Shown here: positions 11,101-23,200 of the stretch, in pieces
Layout: the number at the start of each line of letters is the position of its first letter
Numbering within the stretch: the first letter of the stretch is position 1
Source of the DNA: Orychophragmus violaceus
Taxonomy: Eukaryota; Streptophyta; Magnoliopsida; Brassicales; Brassicaceae
Direction: 5' to 3'
Length of the DNA stretch: 64,000 nucleotides
Assembly (NCBI GenBank): GCA_030180135.1
Contig: CM058237.1
Location: 40,073,126 to 40,137,125 of the forward strand
Position numbers and translations under genes: made by a program
The notes under the pieces: model-generated
Told to the model about the DNA's origin: nothing
Database searches by the model: none
The model's input: the letters and a program-made list of their open reading frames with translations, nothing else

Positions 11101-12136
11101 CCTTCTTCAACCATTGAATCCTGCTACGTTGACGCCAAAACTGCTCCTCTTCCAAGTAAGCTTTCGCGAGGGTTGCGGTGAGCTCATTGATGAGCATCTG
11201 ATCTGGAGTTGCGGACGAGAGGGCCTCGTCTAGGTCAGTTTGGGAGGTGTGAATCAGAACATTGTTCAGTCTATTTTGCTCCTTGGCCCAGGCCATAATA
11301 TCACGCCTACACCTATTCAGCTTCTCAATAACCGAAAGCAAAGGGTTTGCATTCCACGCTTCATCTACCACATAAGTCATTTCCTCATACTCCGTTAGAG
11401 TTCTATTGAATCGGAATAATCCTTTCTTCTTCATCCAAGAATTGTTGAAGTAGGTCACAAGAGGTCTGTGATCCGAGCCCTCAAATCTGAGGTAACGAGA
11501 ACGTCCCATTGGAAAGTTCTCAGACCAAGAGCAGTTAGCCATTGAGCGGTCAAGCCTAGCTCTGATAAAGTGAGAATGTCTAGAGCCTCGCCAAGATAGT
11601 TGGTCTCCAGAATGACGGAGGTCCCATAAACCATGTTTTGAGACAAAAGAACGGAAGTTGGTGAAAGATCCTTCCCATCTAGGCGGTCCTCCCACTTTTT
11701 CCGAATTATCCAAGATCTCATTGAAATCTCCAGTTAATAACCAAGAAGACTCACGAAGTTCTCCTAATCTTGAGATCTTTTCCCAAAAGGCAGCTCTATT
11801 TTCGACCGCTGGAGCCCCATAGATGAAAGAGACAAAAGAAGAGGTGCCTTTGAATGATATGGAAGTGTCGATAACATTTTCTGAAGACTCAAGAATACTG
11901 ATGGTAATGCCCTCTTTCCAAAGCAGAAGAAGTCCTCCACTGAGACCAATAGGAGGAATAGAGAAAGAGTGGGGGTATTGCATATCTTGAATAGCTTTCG
12001 AAATAAATTCATCTTGTTGTTTAGTCTCCATAAGAAATAAAATATCCGGTGAAATACAACGATGGAGATCCTTTAGTCGGTGAACTGTCAGGTTACCGCC
12101 CAAACCTTGACAGTTCCAAGAGCAAATCGCTAAGGA
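8117..12136 (-). pseudogene. LINE ORF2: endonuclease, reverse transcriptase, zf-RVT, RNase H
   Basis: The frame opens with LAICSWNCQGLGGN and continues through FLMETK, SGGLLLLW, LLTGDFNEIL, RARLDR and SDHRPL, the APE-type endonuclease motifs. The RT part has KTDMSKAYDRIEW, RGIRQGDPISPFLF and, at the catalytic box, LLFAYDTMFF. The expected FADD is changed to FAYD by the Tyr codon at 10095-10097, which removes an essential aspartate. The zf-RVT region (FLWKLTKRAIPVSHNL) and a C-terminal RNase H with HVDADWD and ALAIRKAV follow. Frame changes occur near 10630, 9800 and 8900. In life the protein nicks the target and reverse-transcribes the LINE RNA there. This copy cannot. Confidence 0.9.
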
Positions 12137-12582
12137 CGAGGCGGACGAGGGGGCCGAAAATCCCCCGAATTTGTCCGCTGAACCGGCATAGGCACTGTAG
12201 AGTGAGAAGGAAGTCCTTGAGAGTTACTTGAGCCTGCACTGTTTCCTGATTCCACACAGAGCTTCTTCCTCGGTGGGTTTGAAGATCTCGCCAGAGTCAC
12301 TTTTTTTAACTTTAGACTAGGCAAAGGGCTCCTGACCACACGTTTCTTGGGCGCAGCCTTAGCAACTTTAGTGACTTTGCGCTTTGAAGCCGCTCGAGAG
12401 GCAGCCGCTGAGGAGATCCGAGCATTACCTATATTGAGAGTTGAGGAAGGTTCTCCGAGGCGTAGGGAGGGATGAATCCGAGAAGACCCGAGGTCAGCAT
12501 CAAAATCCAAATCAACCCTCTCAGGACCAGGGACAAGATGAGCCTGGTTAAGGGTACGGGAACTGCTCCTGATGAATTGTTC
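12130..12582 (-). pseudogene. LINE ORF1 C-terminal remnant
   Basis: An open frame rich in Ser, Lys, Arg and Pro (words KRKVTKVAKAAPKKRVV, NPPRKKLC, PPRPPRP) ends with TAG just where the endonuclease ORF begins in another frame. This is the arrangement of plant L1 elements, in which ORF1 is an RNA-binding protein with a basic C-terminus. The DUF4283 and zinc-knuckle parts are missing because the insertion is 5'-truncated. Confidence 0.6.
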
Positions 12583-12599
12583 CTGACAAAAATATAATA

Positions 12600-13183
12600 A
12601 AAATATAATAATAGATAGATTTTACTAATATTTGTGAAATCCGTAGGTTTTCACTCGGATTTGAGTCTTTGTATTTTGAACTTTAAAATCCACAAAAATC
12701 CATTCAAATCTATGATAAAATCAAATATGTATATACATTTTTACTATTGAATAACACTTGATTTTAATTGGGATTTTGAAATCATAGAACCAATAACATC
12801 GGATTTTAATTAGGATTCTAAAATCATAGAACCAATAACACATGATTTTGGAAAAAGATTTTAAAATCAATGATCCAATAACACCTAACTTTACTTAGAT
12901 TTAAGAATCCATTAAAATGCATAAACCAATAACCCTAAAACCTTTATGTACACATCTCATTCCCACTACTCTCAAAGTCTCAATCGTAGAGAATCTTAGA
13001 ACAACTTTAGTCTTTGGGCTAGGTAAAATATTTTCAAATCTATATAATCTTTTGAAGTCTTCAAGTATGTGAAAGATTTTGATATTAAACTTGTTTACTT
13101 AAGATTTTTTTTGTTTTCTTGTTTCTAATTTTACTAAATATGTTTAAGGATTTGTACTACACCTCAAACGTATGTCAATAAAC
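12600..13183. repeat. AT-rich spacer with ~49-bp degenerate tandem repeats
   Basis: Between about 12740 and 12890, three to four imperfect units repeat the pattern CCAATAACA, GATTTTAATT and GGATTTTGAAATCATAGAA. Related AAATCC words occur at 12630-12710 and on the other side of the LINE at 8050-8070, so the LINE apparently split an older repeat. No coding content. Confidence 0.5.
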
Positions 13184-13598
13184 TGATACGTACGAGTCAC
13201 GTCACCCTCCGATACTCTATCAATATCGACGACGCAAGGCCCATAACGTGGCAAATCAGAATAACATCGCAAAGGCCCAAGAAGAGTGAAAGCAGATATG
13301 GAAGGAGAGTTTCTAGAAGTACAAGGAATAAAGGAATAAGGTTGTTAGCATTGGGATCCGTTGCACATGCTCCTAACGGCTCACGTGGAGAGTGTGTGAC
13401 GTGGTGTGGCCCTTTGTTAATAGCAGAGTAGATTTTATATAAACTTATGCAGGTTGTACGTTGCTTTTATCATTTGGATGATCATCATGTGCATGTAGAA
13501 AGAGAGTCTCTCTTGTAATTCTCTGTTACTGATATCAATCCAAGTTCTTATTTCATTTTCACTCAATTCTTTACAAAAGTTGATCGTTACATCTAACA
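13184..13598 (+). repeat. 5' LTR of the chromovirus
   Basis: 415 bp, TG...CA termini, directly followed by the PBS TGATATCAGAGCC (13600-13612), one mismatch from the usual initiator-Met tRNA complement TGGTATCAGAGCC. A TATATAAAC box lies near 13436. Confidence 0.93.
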
Positions 13599-13638
13599 GT
13601 GATATCAGAGCCATTCGAAATTGGGAACCCATTTCCAT

Positions 13639-14640
13639 CATGCCTCCCAAGCGAAACGACGAAGCAGTACTGGAAACGCTGCAACAAGACATGACGAAGA
13701 TGATGTCCCTGATCATAGACAACGCCATGACAGCGGCAGAGTGGCGGCTCTGGAGACCTCGGTGACAGCGATTCAACAACAAATGGGCCAGTTTTCCTTT
13801 CTTGGACGTATGGAGCAACGGTTTCTGGAAGAAGAAGAAGCTAAGAAACGATTGCTCGAGATTAACAAGGGAAAAGGGTTCATACTGGAGGATAAACCAC
13901 CACGGTACGAAAGACCGGCGAAGGGGGTTCGTCTGAGCAGGAGAAGAGTCAGCACGAAACTTTTTCCTCGATGGGCGACCGTGGAGATGACGGATCAGAG
14001 AAGAAAGGGCAGTCGGACCCAAATTCCGGCCAACACGAGGGATTATAGGCGACATTCAAAAAACCCATGACTCGCCGCATCGAGGTACCACTGTTTGACG
14101 GAGAGAACGCGTATTGCTGGGTTTTAAGGGTCGAACAGTACTTCGAGCTAAGCGAGTTTACGGAGGACGAGAAGCTACGTGCGGTTCATATGTGCTTTGA
14201 TGGTGATGCCCTGTTATGGTACCGATGGGAGCGAGAGCGAAACCCATTTCAAAGTTGGAATCAGATGAAGCAGAGAGTTTTGGAGCAATACTCGACCATT
14301 CCGGACAACACCGCCGGGAAAGGCTGTTGCTATTAAGGCAGGAAGGGTCGGTGAAGGACTATTGCCGTGATTTCATTTCTCCAGCCACTAACGCACCAGA
14401 GGTGACTGAGGTTATGCTGGAGATGACCTTCATGATCGGCCTCAAGGCTAACATACGAGCGAGAGTAAAGATGTTTGAGCCTCTATACCTGAAGAAAATG
14501 ATGAGCACGACGAAGATGGTGGAAGAATGGACGACGTCGCAGGACCCAGGAGCGGTGGTGAGTTCGCCGGGACTCTCAACTAGGTCAACTCGTCCCAGTT
14601 CTCAGAAGCCCACGTCGGCACCCAATACATGAGGTAATTC
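13639..14640 (+). pseudogene. Chromovirus gag
   Basis: It starts MPPKRNDEAV. After one frameshift near 13740 it continues with LETSVTAIQQQMGQF and then the capsid-like retrotransposon gag domain (VPLFDGENAYCWVLRVEQYF, GDALLWYRWE). A second frameshift near 14330 precedes LLLRQEGSVKDYCRDF. The family protein forms the particle shell that packages element RNA. The zinc knuckle normally found after this region is not clear. Confidence 0.85.
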
Positions 14641-14769
14641 AGGAGGTAACGGGTCCATAACTTTCAGGCCCAAGCCCAACAGCACTTCCCAGGGGCAAAC
14701 AGCAACATTTCGTGGATCTAACCCTAAAACAGCGCATTAACGACTGAAACCTCCCTTCGGACGACTCAA

Positions 14770-16500
14770 GCCGGCCGAGATAGCGCGATGGAAAGCAGAG
14801 GGGTTACGCTTCAAGTGCGACGAGAAATTTTATGCCAATCACGTCTGTCCACGCAAGGAGTTGATGGTATTGGTACTACAAGATGACGGCACCGAGGTGG
14901 AATGTGTGGAGGAGCCATGCCATCGTATCGAGCTTTCTACCCTTGCAGGAGGGGTTACCATGAAGGGTAAAGGGCTTCTCTTAGATGTTGAGCTCAAGCT
15001 ACATGAGTGTACCATCGTATCGAGCTTTCTACCCTTTGAGATGGGTATTGCTGACGTCATCTTGGGGGTGCAATGGCTGGACACTCTGGGTGAGATGCGC
15101 GTCAATTGGAAACTCCAACAGATGAAGATTTGAATTGGAGGGGAGACGGTGACTCTGAGAGGATATCCGAGCCTTGATTCTGCGGTTATTTCTCTGAAGG
15201 CAATGTAGAAGGTCATTGAACACGAGGGTCCAGGAATGATAGTCGAATATGGAGGATTGCAAACTGAAGAATCAGCATTACGGATTGAAATTCCCAAGGA
15301 GCTGAGCAAGGTGTTGGGTCAATACGAGGAAGTGTTCCAGGAACCAACAGGACTACCGCCTAGTCGTGGAAAAGAGAATTCCATTACTCTGGCAGAGGGA
15401 GCGAGTCCGGTAAGTGTGCGTCATTTTCGTTATCCGCAAGAACAGAAGGCAGAGATAGAGAAACAAATTGCGACTATGCTGGCTGCGGGGATCATCCAAG
15501 AAAGCAATAGTCCATTCTCTAGTTTTGTCTTATTGGTGAAGAAGAAGGACGGGAGTTGGCGCTTTTACGTCGATTATCGAGCTTTGAACAGGGTAACGGT
15601 AGCTGATAAGTACCCCATTCCGATGATCGACCAGTTGCTGGATGAGCTCCATGGTGCGACAGTCTTCTCCAAACTCGACTTACGGTTTGGGTATCATCAG
15701 ATCTTGGTCAAAGCAGAAGATGTTCCCAAGACGGCTTTCCGTACCCATGACGGTCACTACGAGTTTCTCGTGATGCCCTTTGGGCTGTCAAACGCGCCGG
15801 AAACCTTTCAGTCGTTAATGAATGAAGTCTTCAGGGCGTACTTGAGGAGGTCGGTGTTAGTGTTATTTGTCGATATCGCTGTCTACAGCCGGACGCGAGC
15901 AGAACATGTGCATCATTTGGCAGCTGTGTTAAAGGTATTACATCAACATCAGTTATTTGCCAACTTTAAGAAGTGTCGGTTCGGGAGCAGGGAGGTCGAA
16001 TATCTAGGCCATGTGATCTCGTCTGAGGGTGTAGCAGCAGACACGAAAAAGCTTCGGGCCATGACAGACTGTAAGTAACCTAGGACGGTGAAAGAACTAC
16101 GAGGTTTCTTGGGGCTCACGGGTTATTATCGTAAGTTTGTACAAAACTATGGGTGCATTGCTCGACCTCTTACTAACATATTGAAGAAAGATCAGTTTAG
16201 TTGGGGCAGCGAAGCAGCAGAAGCCTTTGCCAAACTTAAGGTGGCCATGACGACAGAGACTGAAATCAGTGTATGAGCGTGAATTGATGGCGATTGTGTT
16301 CTCTATTCAAAAGTGGCGGCATTATCTCAGTGGTCGGAAATTTGTGGTACGAACGGATCAGCGGAGTCTGAAATACCTCTTGGAGCAGCGGGAAATTACA
16401 ATGGAGTACCAACGTTGGCTTACTAAGCTCTTGGGATTTGACTTCGATATTCAATACAAACCGGGGTTGGAAAACAAAGAAGCAGACGCTTTATCCAGAA
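14770..16500 (+). pseudogene. Chromovirus protease-RT-RNase H, with deletions and a lost catalytic Asp
   Basis: A knuckle-like FKCDEKFYANHVCP leads into a protease remnant. The segment with the DSGA active site is missing between CHRIELSTLAGG and GVTMKGKG, while the C-terminal block (IADVILGVQWLDTLG) remains. RT follows from 15236 with FSSFVLLVKKKDGSW, VDYRALNRV and FLVMPFGLSNAP. The catalytic box reads LFVDIAVYS where FFDDILVYS is expected, so the first Asp is Val. A stop at 16076 precedes RTVKELRGFLGLTGYY. About 80-100 residues of RNase H are deleted near 16262, where the frame jumps to YERELMAIVFSIQKWRHYL. Several independent lesions make it non-functional. Confidence 0.9.
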
Positions 16501-17985
16501 AGGGGCTGATTCTTGAGCTGTTTGCGGTTTCAGTACCAGTCGCTATTCAGTTAGAGAAGATTTGCTGTGCAGTTGACAAGGATCCATCCTTACAAAAGCT
16601 AATTTACGAACTCAAAGAAGACGCTACTGCTCATCCCAACAACATGGTAGTTCAGGGCAGGCTACTGCGACATGGGAAGCTGGTTATTCCCAGAGATTCA
16701 GCGTTGGTAGGGATCATTATGAATGAATATCATGATGAAAAAATGGGTGGCCATGGAGGAGTTCTGAAAACACAGAGGCGCATCGGGAGTTGTTCTTTTG
16801 GGTTGGTATGATGACTGCCATATGTCGCTATGTGGCTGCATGTCCAGTGTGTCAACGTCAGAAGTATTCCACGCTAGCTCCGGGCGGTTTACTACAGCCC
16901 TTACCAATACCCCATCAGATTTTGGAAGACGTCTCTATGGACTTCGTGGAAGGGTTTCCTCGATCGGATGGTATCAATGCAGTTATGGTGACTCACAAAG
17001 TATGTCCACTTCCTTGGGCTCAAACACCCTTTTACCGCTATTGATGTTGCAATGGTGTACACTCGTGAGGTCACTCGTCTGCACGGATTTCCGAGGACGA
17101 TTGTCTCTGATCGTGACAAGGTTTTTATTAGCTCCTTTTGGAAAGAACTTTTCAGGCTAGCTTGAACCAAACTGTGCTTTAGCACACCTTACCATCCCCA
17201 ATCCGACGGGCAGACCGAAGTAACTAACTGGAGCATGGAAACGTACCTGAGGTGTTTTGCTAGCGACAAGCCAAGGACCTGGGCAAAGTTCCTCGTCTGG
17301 GCTGAGCTAAGTTATAACTCTGCCTATCACTCTTCTATTCACATGTCTCCTTTTAAAGCTCTGTATGGAAGATACGCACCAACATTGATCAATTTCGAAA
17401 ATGGATCTACTGGAAATGCTGAGTTGGAAACACAGTTGATAGAAAGAGATAGTGTTTTGGAGCTGTTAAAGGGACACATTCATCGTGCCCAACAGATAAT
17501 GAAACAGAGGGCTGATGGCCATCGAAGAGAGGTAGTCTTTGAAGTCAGAGATCTGGTCTTTGTCAAACTCAGACCCTATTGTCAGCAAACATGGCAAGAA
17601 GGACGAATAAGAAATTAGATGCACGTTTTTATGGACCGTATGCAGTAGTTGCACGCGAGGGACAGGTCGCGTACCGTTTGCAGCTACCTGAGAATGCGAA
17701 GATACATCCCACTTTTCATGTCTCACCACTCAAAAAGGCAGTGGGCAACAATCTCACAGCCATGACTCTGCCTCCATAACTGTCTGCCTAAGGGGTCTTG
17801 ACTGCAGTCCCTGAAGCTGTGCTACGTTCTCGTATTGATGCAACTTCGGGACAGGAAGAGATATTTTTTAAGTGGAAAGACTTACTTGATCACGACTGTA
17901 CGTGGGAGTGGAAGGACATGATCGCCAAGCAGTTTCCTGCTCTTGACCGTGAGGACAAGGTCGGTTTCGAAGGGGAAGGGAATGA
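16500..17985 (+). pseudogene. Chromovirus integrase and chromodomain
   Basis: Broken frames carry the zinc-binding part (MGGHGGVLKT, CPVCQRQKYS), the catalytic core (SMDFVEGFPRS, TIVSDRDKVF, then a degraded PQSDGQTEV block), the C-terminal domain (ARFYGPYAVV, HPTFHVSPLKKAVG) and a chromodomain around 17798-17950 (EIFFKWKDLLDHDCTWEW). In the family the chromodomain steers integration toward particular chromatin. At least four frameshifts or stops are present, and part of the core after ILVVVDR-type sequence is missing near 17000. Confidence 0.88.
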
Positions 17986-18400
17986 TACGTACGAGTCACG
18001 TCACCCTCCGATACTCTATCAATATCGACGACGAAAGGTCCATAACATGGCAAATCAGAATAACATCGCAAAGGCCCAAGAAGAGTGAAAGCAGATATGG
18101 AAGGAGAGCTTCTAGAAGTACAAGAAATAAAGGAATAAGGTTGTTAGCATTGGGATCCGTTGCACATGCTCCTAACGGCTCACGTGGAGAGTGTGTGACG
18201 TGGTGTGGCCCTTTGTTAATAGCAAAGTAATAGATTCTATATAAACTTATGTAGGTTGTACGTTGCTTTTATCATTTGGATCATCATCATGTGCATGTAG
18301 AAAGAGAGTATCTCTTGTAATTCTCTGTTACTAATATCAATCCAAGTTTTTATTTCCTTTTCACTCAGTTCTTTACAAAAGTTGATCGTTACATCTAACA
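17983..18400 (+). repeat. 3' LTR of the chromovirus
   Basis: 418 bp, nearly identical to the 5' LTR. It has a 3-base insertion (AAT) near 18230 and scattered, mostly transition differences. The right flank TAAAC completes the target duplication. Confidence 0.93.
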
Positions 18401-18515
18401 TAAACCTCATGATGATTCTGATCGTTCTCAAAACATATTTCAACATTTCGACAATCAAGTCGAAGTTTAATCTTTAAAAGATGTAAAATGGAGTTCAACC
18501 AAATCATACATGGCC

Positions 18516-18697
18516 TTGTTCGTTTGGTTGTGATCAAATATTGTTCGTTTGGCAGTCACGGCATCATGCGATAGTCGCAGCGATTAGTGCATTCAACTTG
18601 CAACGGAAATTTTTGATCACTTCATTTTTCGGTGATCGCGATTTAATTCTTAAGATTAGTAGATGCAACTGATCTCACGATTGCCAAACGAACAACC
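18516..18697. mobile_element. Small hAT-like MITE
   Basis: The left end CCTTGTTCGTTTGG, with a second copy TTGTTCGTTTGGCAGTCAC at 18541, is mirrored by the reverse complement of the right end, GGTTGTTCGTTTGGCAATCG. It has no coding capacity. The CTTTGTTCG-like tip resembles the MITE at 4590. The target duplication is not clear. Confidence 0.45.
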
Positions 18698-18699
18698 TT

Positions 18700-20242
18700 A
18701 CGACTCAAATAAATTAAAATAATTTAATTTTAATAAAATTAATTAAAAATAAAAACTAAAATAAAACAATTTAAATAAAAATTAAATTAAATTAAAAACT
18801 AAATGAAATAAAATAAATAAGTAAATAATTAGAATGAAAATAAAATTATATTAAAATACTATTTTATCATATAAGTAAAGTAATGCACAAGAAAATCGAG
18901 ATGCATAACATAATAATAACAAGAACTTTGCTAGATTCATGACGGAATTCAAACTTTCGAGAAAATAATGTATTATCGTAAACATATGTTCACATTAATA
19001 TTTTAATAAGTTTTGAATCAATCAAAAATTTGCCTAGTGGTTTATACTAGTATTTTCAATGTTATTGTCCATATTCAAATCATGTAAATTTGGAATTAAA
19101 ATTTTTTTAAAAAAAATCTTTATTATATTGAAGGTGGAGGTCGATGATGTGGCCGAAGAATTTGGATAGTTATATGAAAGCTGATTGTTTTTTTTTTGGA
19201 TTTTAATCCAAGTTCCACGTCGGCAATTTAGGCAACTATTATTTATTATGTTAGTAATATCTAACTCTCTGATTATTATATTTTTTTTTTTGTGGAAAAG
19301 AGTCAAAAAAATTTACGCATGCTTGACTATTTGGCTAAAATCGGACAATATCATACTAATGAAAAAAAATTAAAAGAAATTAGTATCAAAACCCAACAAA
19401 TGGTATTATAGCTTATATTTAGAAAATTTGGACATTGAAGTGGAAGTGAACTACTACTGCGTGTTCATTATGGGACCAAAATCATTTCTTCCCGATTAAA
19501 GCTATCAATGCCTTATGTCGAAGATCTTTCTAACAGTACAAGATGAATATCAGATTTCAATGGAGATAAGAGGCGAAAAGTTTGTATGGTCATTGGTTTG
19601 GGGGTATCAATTATAATCAAACATCGAAATTTTATACAAAGATTGTCTGGTACCCGTCAAGTCAAACTCCAATTAGTTTGAGGCATTTAAGAAGAAGCCA
19701 AAAAAATCCATACAGGCTATAAATGCATGAACATTCTGTCCAATATTTTTTGACTTCAATCTATTTATGATTCAATCCATGTATCCATGTAGAAACAAAT
19801 TTATTCAAATTTGGTTTTTTTTTTCTTCTTCTTGACATTGTATATATCGGAAACACAGACAAAAATTTGTCTGTCTGATATCAAATTAGCGGATATCGAA
19901 CTTCATTCGTTTTGCTAGAAGCAAGGTAGTAGTGAATCACACTCAACTTTAACAAAATAGAAAGTTTAATATTGGTGTAACATTTATTAGTCATAATGTC
20001 AAATTCAAAAAATTTACAAAAAAATTCTTAGTGTTAAACATAAACATCAATGATTGAATTAAAGGTTGTCTTGCATCCCTTCTACTGAAAACCTTAAATG
20101 GGTCTCGATATCTGGTCAATTAAACTAAAAATAAGCGATAGAAGAAAATCGAGGTTTTTTCTTAAATGATATTTTTCAGAAACTTACCTAGAAACAAACT
20201 ATTCAAATAAAGATTCATATGAAAAAAATCATATGAAAATTT
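18700..20242. other. AT-rich intergenic sequence, no gene seen
   Basis: It begins with 170 bases made almost only of TAAAT/AAATT words, then mixed AT-rich sequence. No reading frame with recognisable protein content and no clear transposon ends were found. Confidence 0.5.
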
Positions 20243-23200
20243 GGTAGTAAACTTTGCTCATCCCCATGAAAAATGATTTTACTTCGCTCTGGTTTGTCTC
20301 TCTCTTTATCAAAAATCTGAGACATGCGGTGGAGATGAAGGGGGAAATACATTTTTTTCCGGGTGAATTGATTTAGAGTTCTTTGATGTTTCTCGTCACA
20401 TTTTGATTTAGGGTTCTTCGATCTTTCTGGGCACATATCAATTTAGAGTTGGATTGATAGTGTAAACTGATTTTAGAAATCAATTTTCAAAGATAATAAC
20501 TTAATAATTGTATAAAAGATGGCATCATGGTAGTTTGTTCAAAACAACGTCGCTTTATTAACTATGGAATAATTACAAATAAATAAATAAAAACATTAGT
20601 AAAACTAATATCTAATAGGCTAACTCAAATAACTCCACATTTAATAAAACACATCCATCTTAATATTGGTTTTGGTAAACCCTTGTTTTTAACACGCTAT
20701 AAAATTCATAAAAGAAAGAATTAAAATAATTTCGGTTGTAGCTCCTAGTTTTATATTAATATTTTGAATTTTATTTTAAAATTGTTATTTTTCTCTTTTT
20801 TCTTTCATATGCTAAACACGAAAATGATAGAATTATTATATTTAAAAAATGGTAGAATTATTATTCTGTTACAAGATATGTCTACATTTAGTAAAAAACA
20901 ATTGTTAAAAAGATAGTCTTCAATTAATTTGTTTTGTCAACAAAGTATGAATTTTTTTTTAATTAATTGAAGACTAACTTTTAACAATTTTTTTAATTAA
21001 TTAGTCTATACTAATATTTATTGGATTAATTGCATCTAGTGTATCTTTTTTGAAAAGTAATAGCAAAGTTGTCTTTTTCAAAATCCAATTGCATTTTTGT
21101 ATCTTTTTTTGTCTTTTAGCGGTGGTTAATGACCATTTAACCTTGTTTTTTGTCTTTTAGTTATAGATAGTTAATTAGACAAAGCTATCCACAATTCATC
21201 TTCTATCCATCCTATATATTTTTTTTAATTCTTTTCCTTTCTCTTACACTCTCTTTCTTACTTTATGCATTAATTTTTACCCCACATTTTTTTGACTGTG
21301 GATATGATGAATTGAGTGAGGTTTTCGGACTTATAGATCATCGGAATGGAGAGAGAATCGATCGATCTATCGGAAATCCAAAAAAAAAAAAATTTCGACT
21401 TAAAAAAAATTACGAATGGATAGTTTATCCATCCACGTGGATACTCATGATGGACAAGATGCTTAACAAGATGATTTAACATATGATGTTAGACGATCAC
21501 ATGAATGATGAATCCAAAAATATGTTACCATGAGTAAATGTTTAACATATGATTATTCGTGGACAAGATGCTCAACAAGAATTTGGAACCTTATCACATC
21601 TCATGCTTAACAAGATGGTTTAATATATTATGGACAAAATGCTTAACAAGATGCTTACCATGGATAAACGCTTATGATCCGTGGACACAAAGTACGGATC
21701 TAACGGACAAAAGTTGGTTAAGAGTTCATATGATTGTGAATTTGTGGATATAGAGTAGGTGTAGACCATGTTTACCATGAGTAAACGTTTTACATATGAT
21801 TATTCGTGGACAAGACGCTTAACAAGATGGTTTAACATGAATGATGATGGACAAGATGTCCACAATATGTGCTAAACGCTTATGATGGACAATAGGATGG
21901 TCAAGACTATGTGGTAGTATCCACGTGGACACTACAATGACTTATATCACATGCTAAACACTTATGATGGACAATATTTGTATGTGGTAGTATCCACGTG
22001 GATAGATATTGTAGATATCTACTCATAACTATCCACTCGCAAATTTTTTTTATGTCCAATTTTTTTTTTTTTTTTTTGGAATTCCGGTAGATCGTTAAAT
22101 TCTCTCTCCATTCCGCTGATCTAAATCACCAAAAATATCTTCTATCGGAACCTATCCACCGTTCAAAAAACAAGGGGTAGAAATAAATGCAAAAGTAAGA
22201 AAGAGAAGGGAAAAGAAAAGAAAAGAAAAAAGAAAAGAAAAAAAAGGGTTGATTTTCGGTGGAAAAAAAAAAGAATAAGGTGAGGAAAAGAAAGTTGGAA
22301 TATAAAATTGTCTTTTTGTTGGTGGACTCTACAAAAAAAAAAAATACCAATTAGCAAACTCTTTTTGAAAGATACAAGATTGCAACATAAAATATAAAAA
22401 GATACATTCAATGCAATTCACCCAATATTTATTCCTTACTTATTGTTTTTATTTGATCTCCTTAGATCTACACCCACTTATTTAATTGTGATGTTTCAGG
22501 TTTGACAACAGTATAAATATACTGTGAAATTAATTTATGCATTGCGAACTCAAAGACAATCATGATAGATAATTTAGCTAACTAAAAAGTTAAAACAAAT
22601 ATTCTTCATAATTTATTGAAATATAAAAGAGTGAAGTTTTTATGTTAACATGTCATATATTAACAATCTTATGTAGAATTGCTATATAAATTTATTATAA
22701 CCTCTAATTTATATATTCAACAATCAATCATAGATTATATCACAAATATAATTATTAAGTAAATTTTTTTTTTTGAACATTAATTATTAAGTAAATTAAA
22801 AGACAATAAGCTACATATGCACACTCATTGTGTGTATAATCATATAGTATAACAATGTTTTAACCTAATATAATTTGAGTTTTTATAGGTTTATAATCAC
22901 ATGAACTACAAATATTTTGTAAAGAGTTAGACAAGTGAGATAGTGTAAGTAGTAATTGATTTCCGATTTGTAACTAAGAAAAAAAATTCAGCTATATAAC
23001 TTCAACATTAATACACGTAGAAGAACTTTGTTTGAAGTAATAAAACACACTTAAGGTATAGGCACACACAATATCTACATGTTTGATGATATCCGCTCCT
23101 TGTAAAAAAAAAATGGATATCAAAGTTCTTAAGTGTATTAATGTTGAAGTTATATAGCTGAATTTGTTTTCTTAGTTACAAATTGGAAATCAATTAATAC

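Larger units (their letters stand above)
8075..12588 (-). mobile_element. L1-type LINE retrotransposon, 5'-truncated and inactive
   Basis: On the minus strand the order is ORF1 tail, AP-endonuclease, reverse transcriptase, zf-RVT and RNase H, then a T run on the plus strand (8075-8084) that is the poly(A) tail. AAAATATA occurs at 8067-8074 and again at 12589-12596, a plausible target duplication although AT-rich. The 5' end is cut inside ORF1, typical of aborted target-primed reverse transcription. Several frame breaks show it is dead. Confidence 0.9.
13184..18400 (+). mobile_element. Chromodomain Gypsy (chromovirus) LTR retrotransposon, complete but dead
   Basis: LTRs at 13184-13598 and 17983-18400 (TGATACG...CTAACA) enclose a PBS, gag, protease, RT, RNase H, integrase and chromodomain, with a GA-rich polypurine tract (GAAGGGGAAGGGAA) before the 3' LTR. 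Both ends are flanked by TAAAC (13179-13183, 18401-18405), a perfect 5-bp target duplication. By eye the LTRs differ at about 14 positions plus one 3-base indel. The chromodomain and the initiator-Met PBS place it with Tekay/Reina-like plant chromoviruses. Confidence 0.95.

Noticed and set aside
22126..22411. Phe-rich minus-strand frames in the foldback element
   Set aside because: They are translations of purine/pyrimidine-biased inverted-repeat DNA with no protein character.
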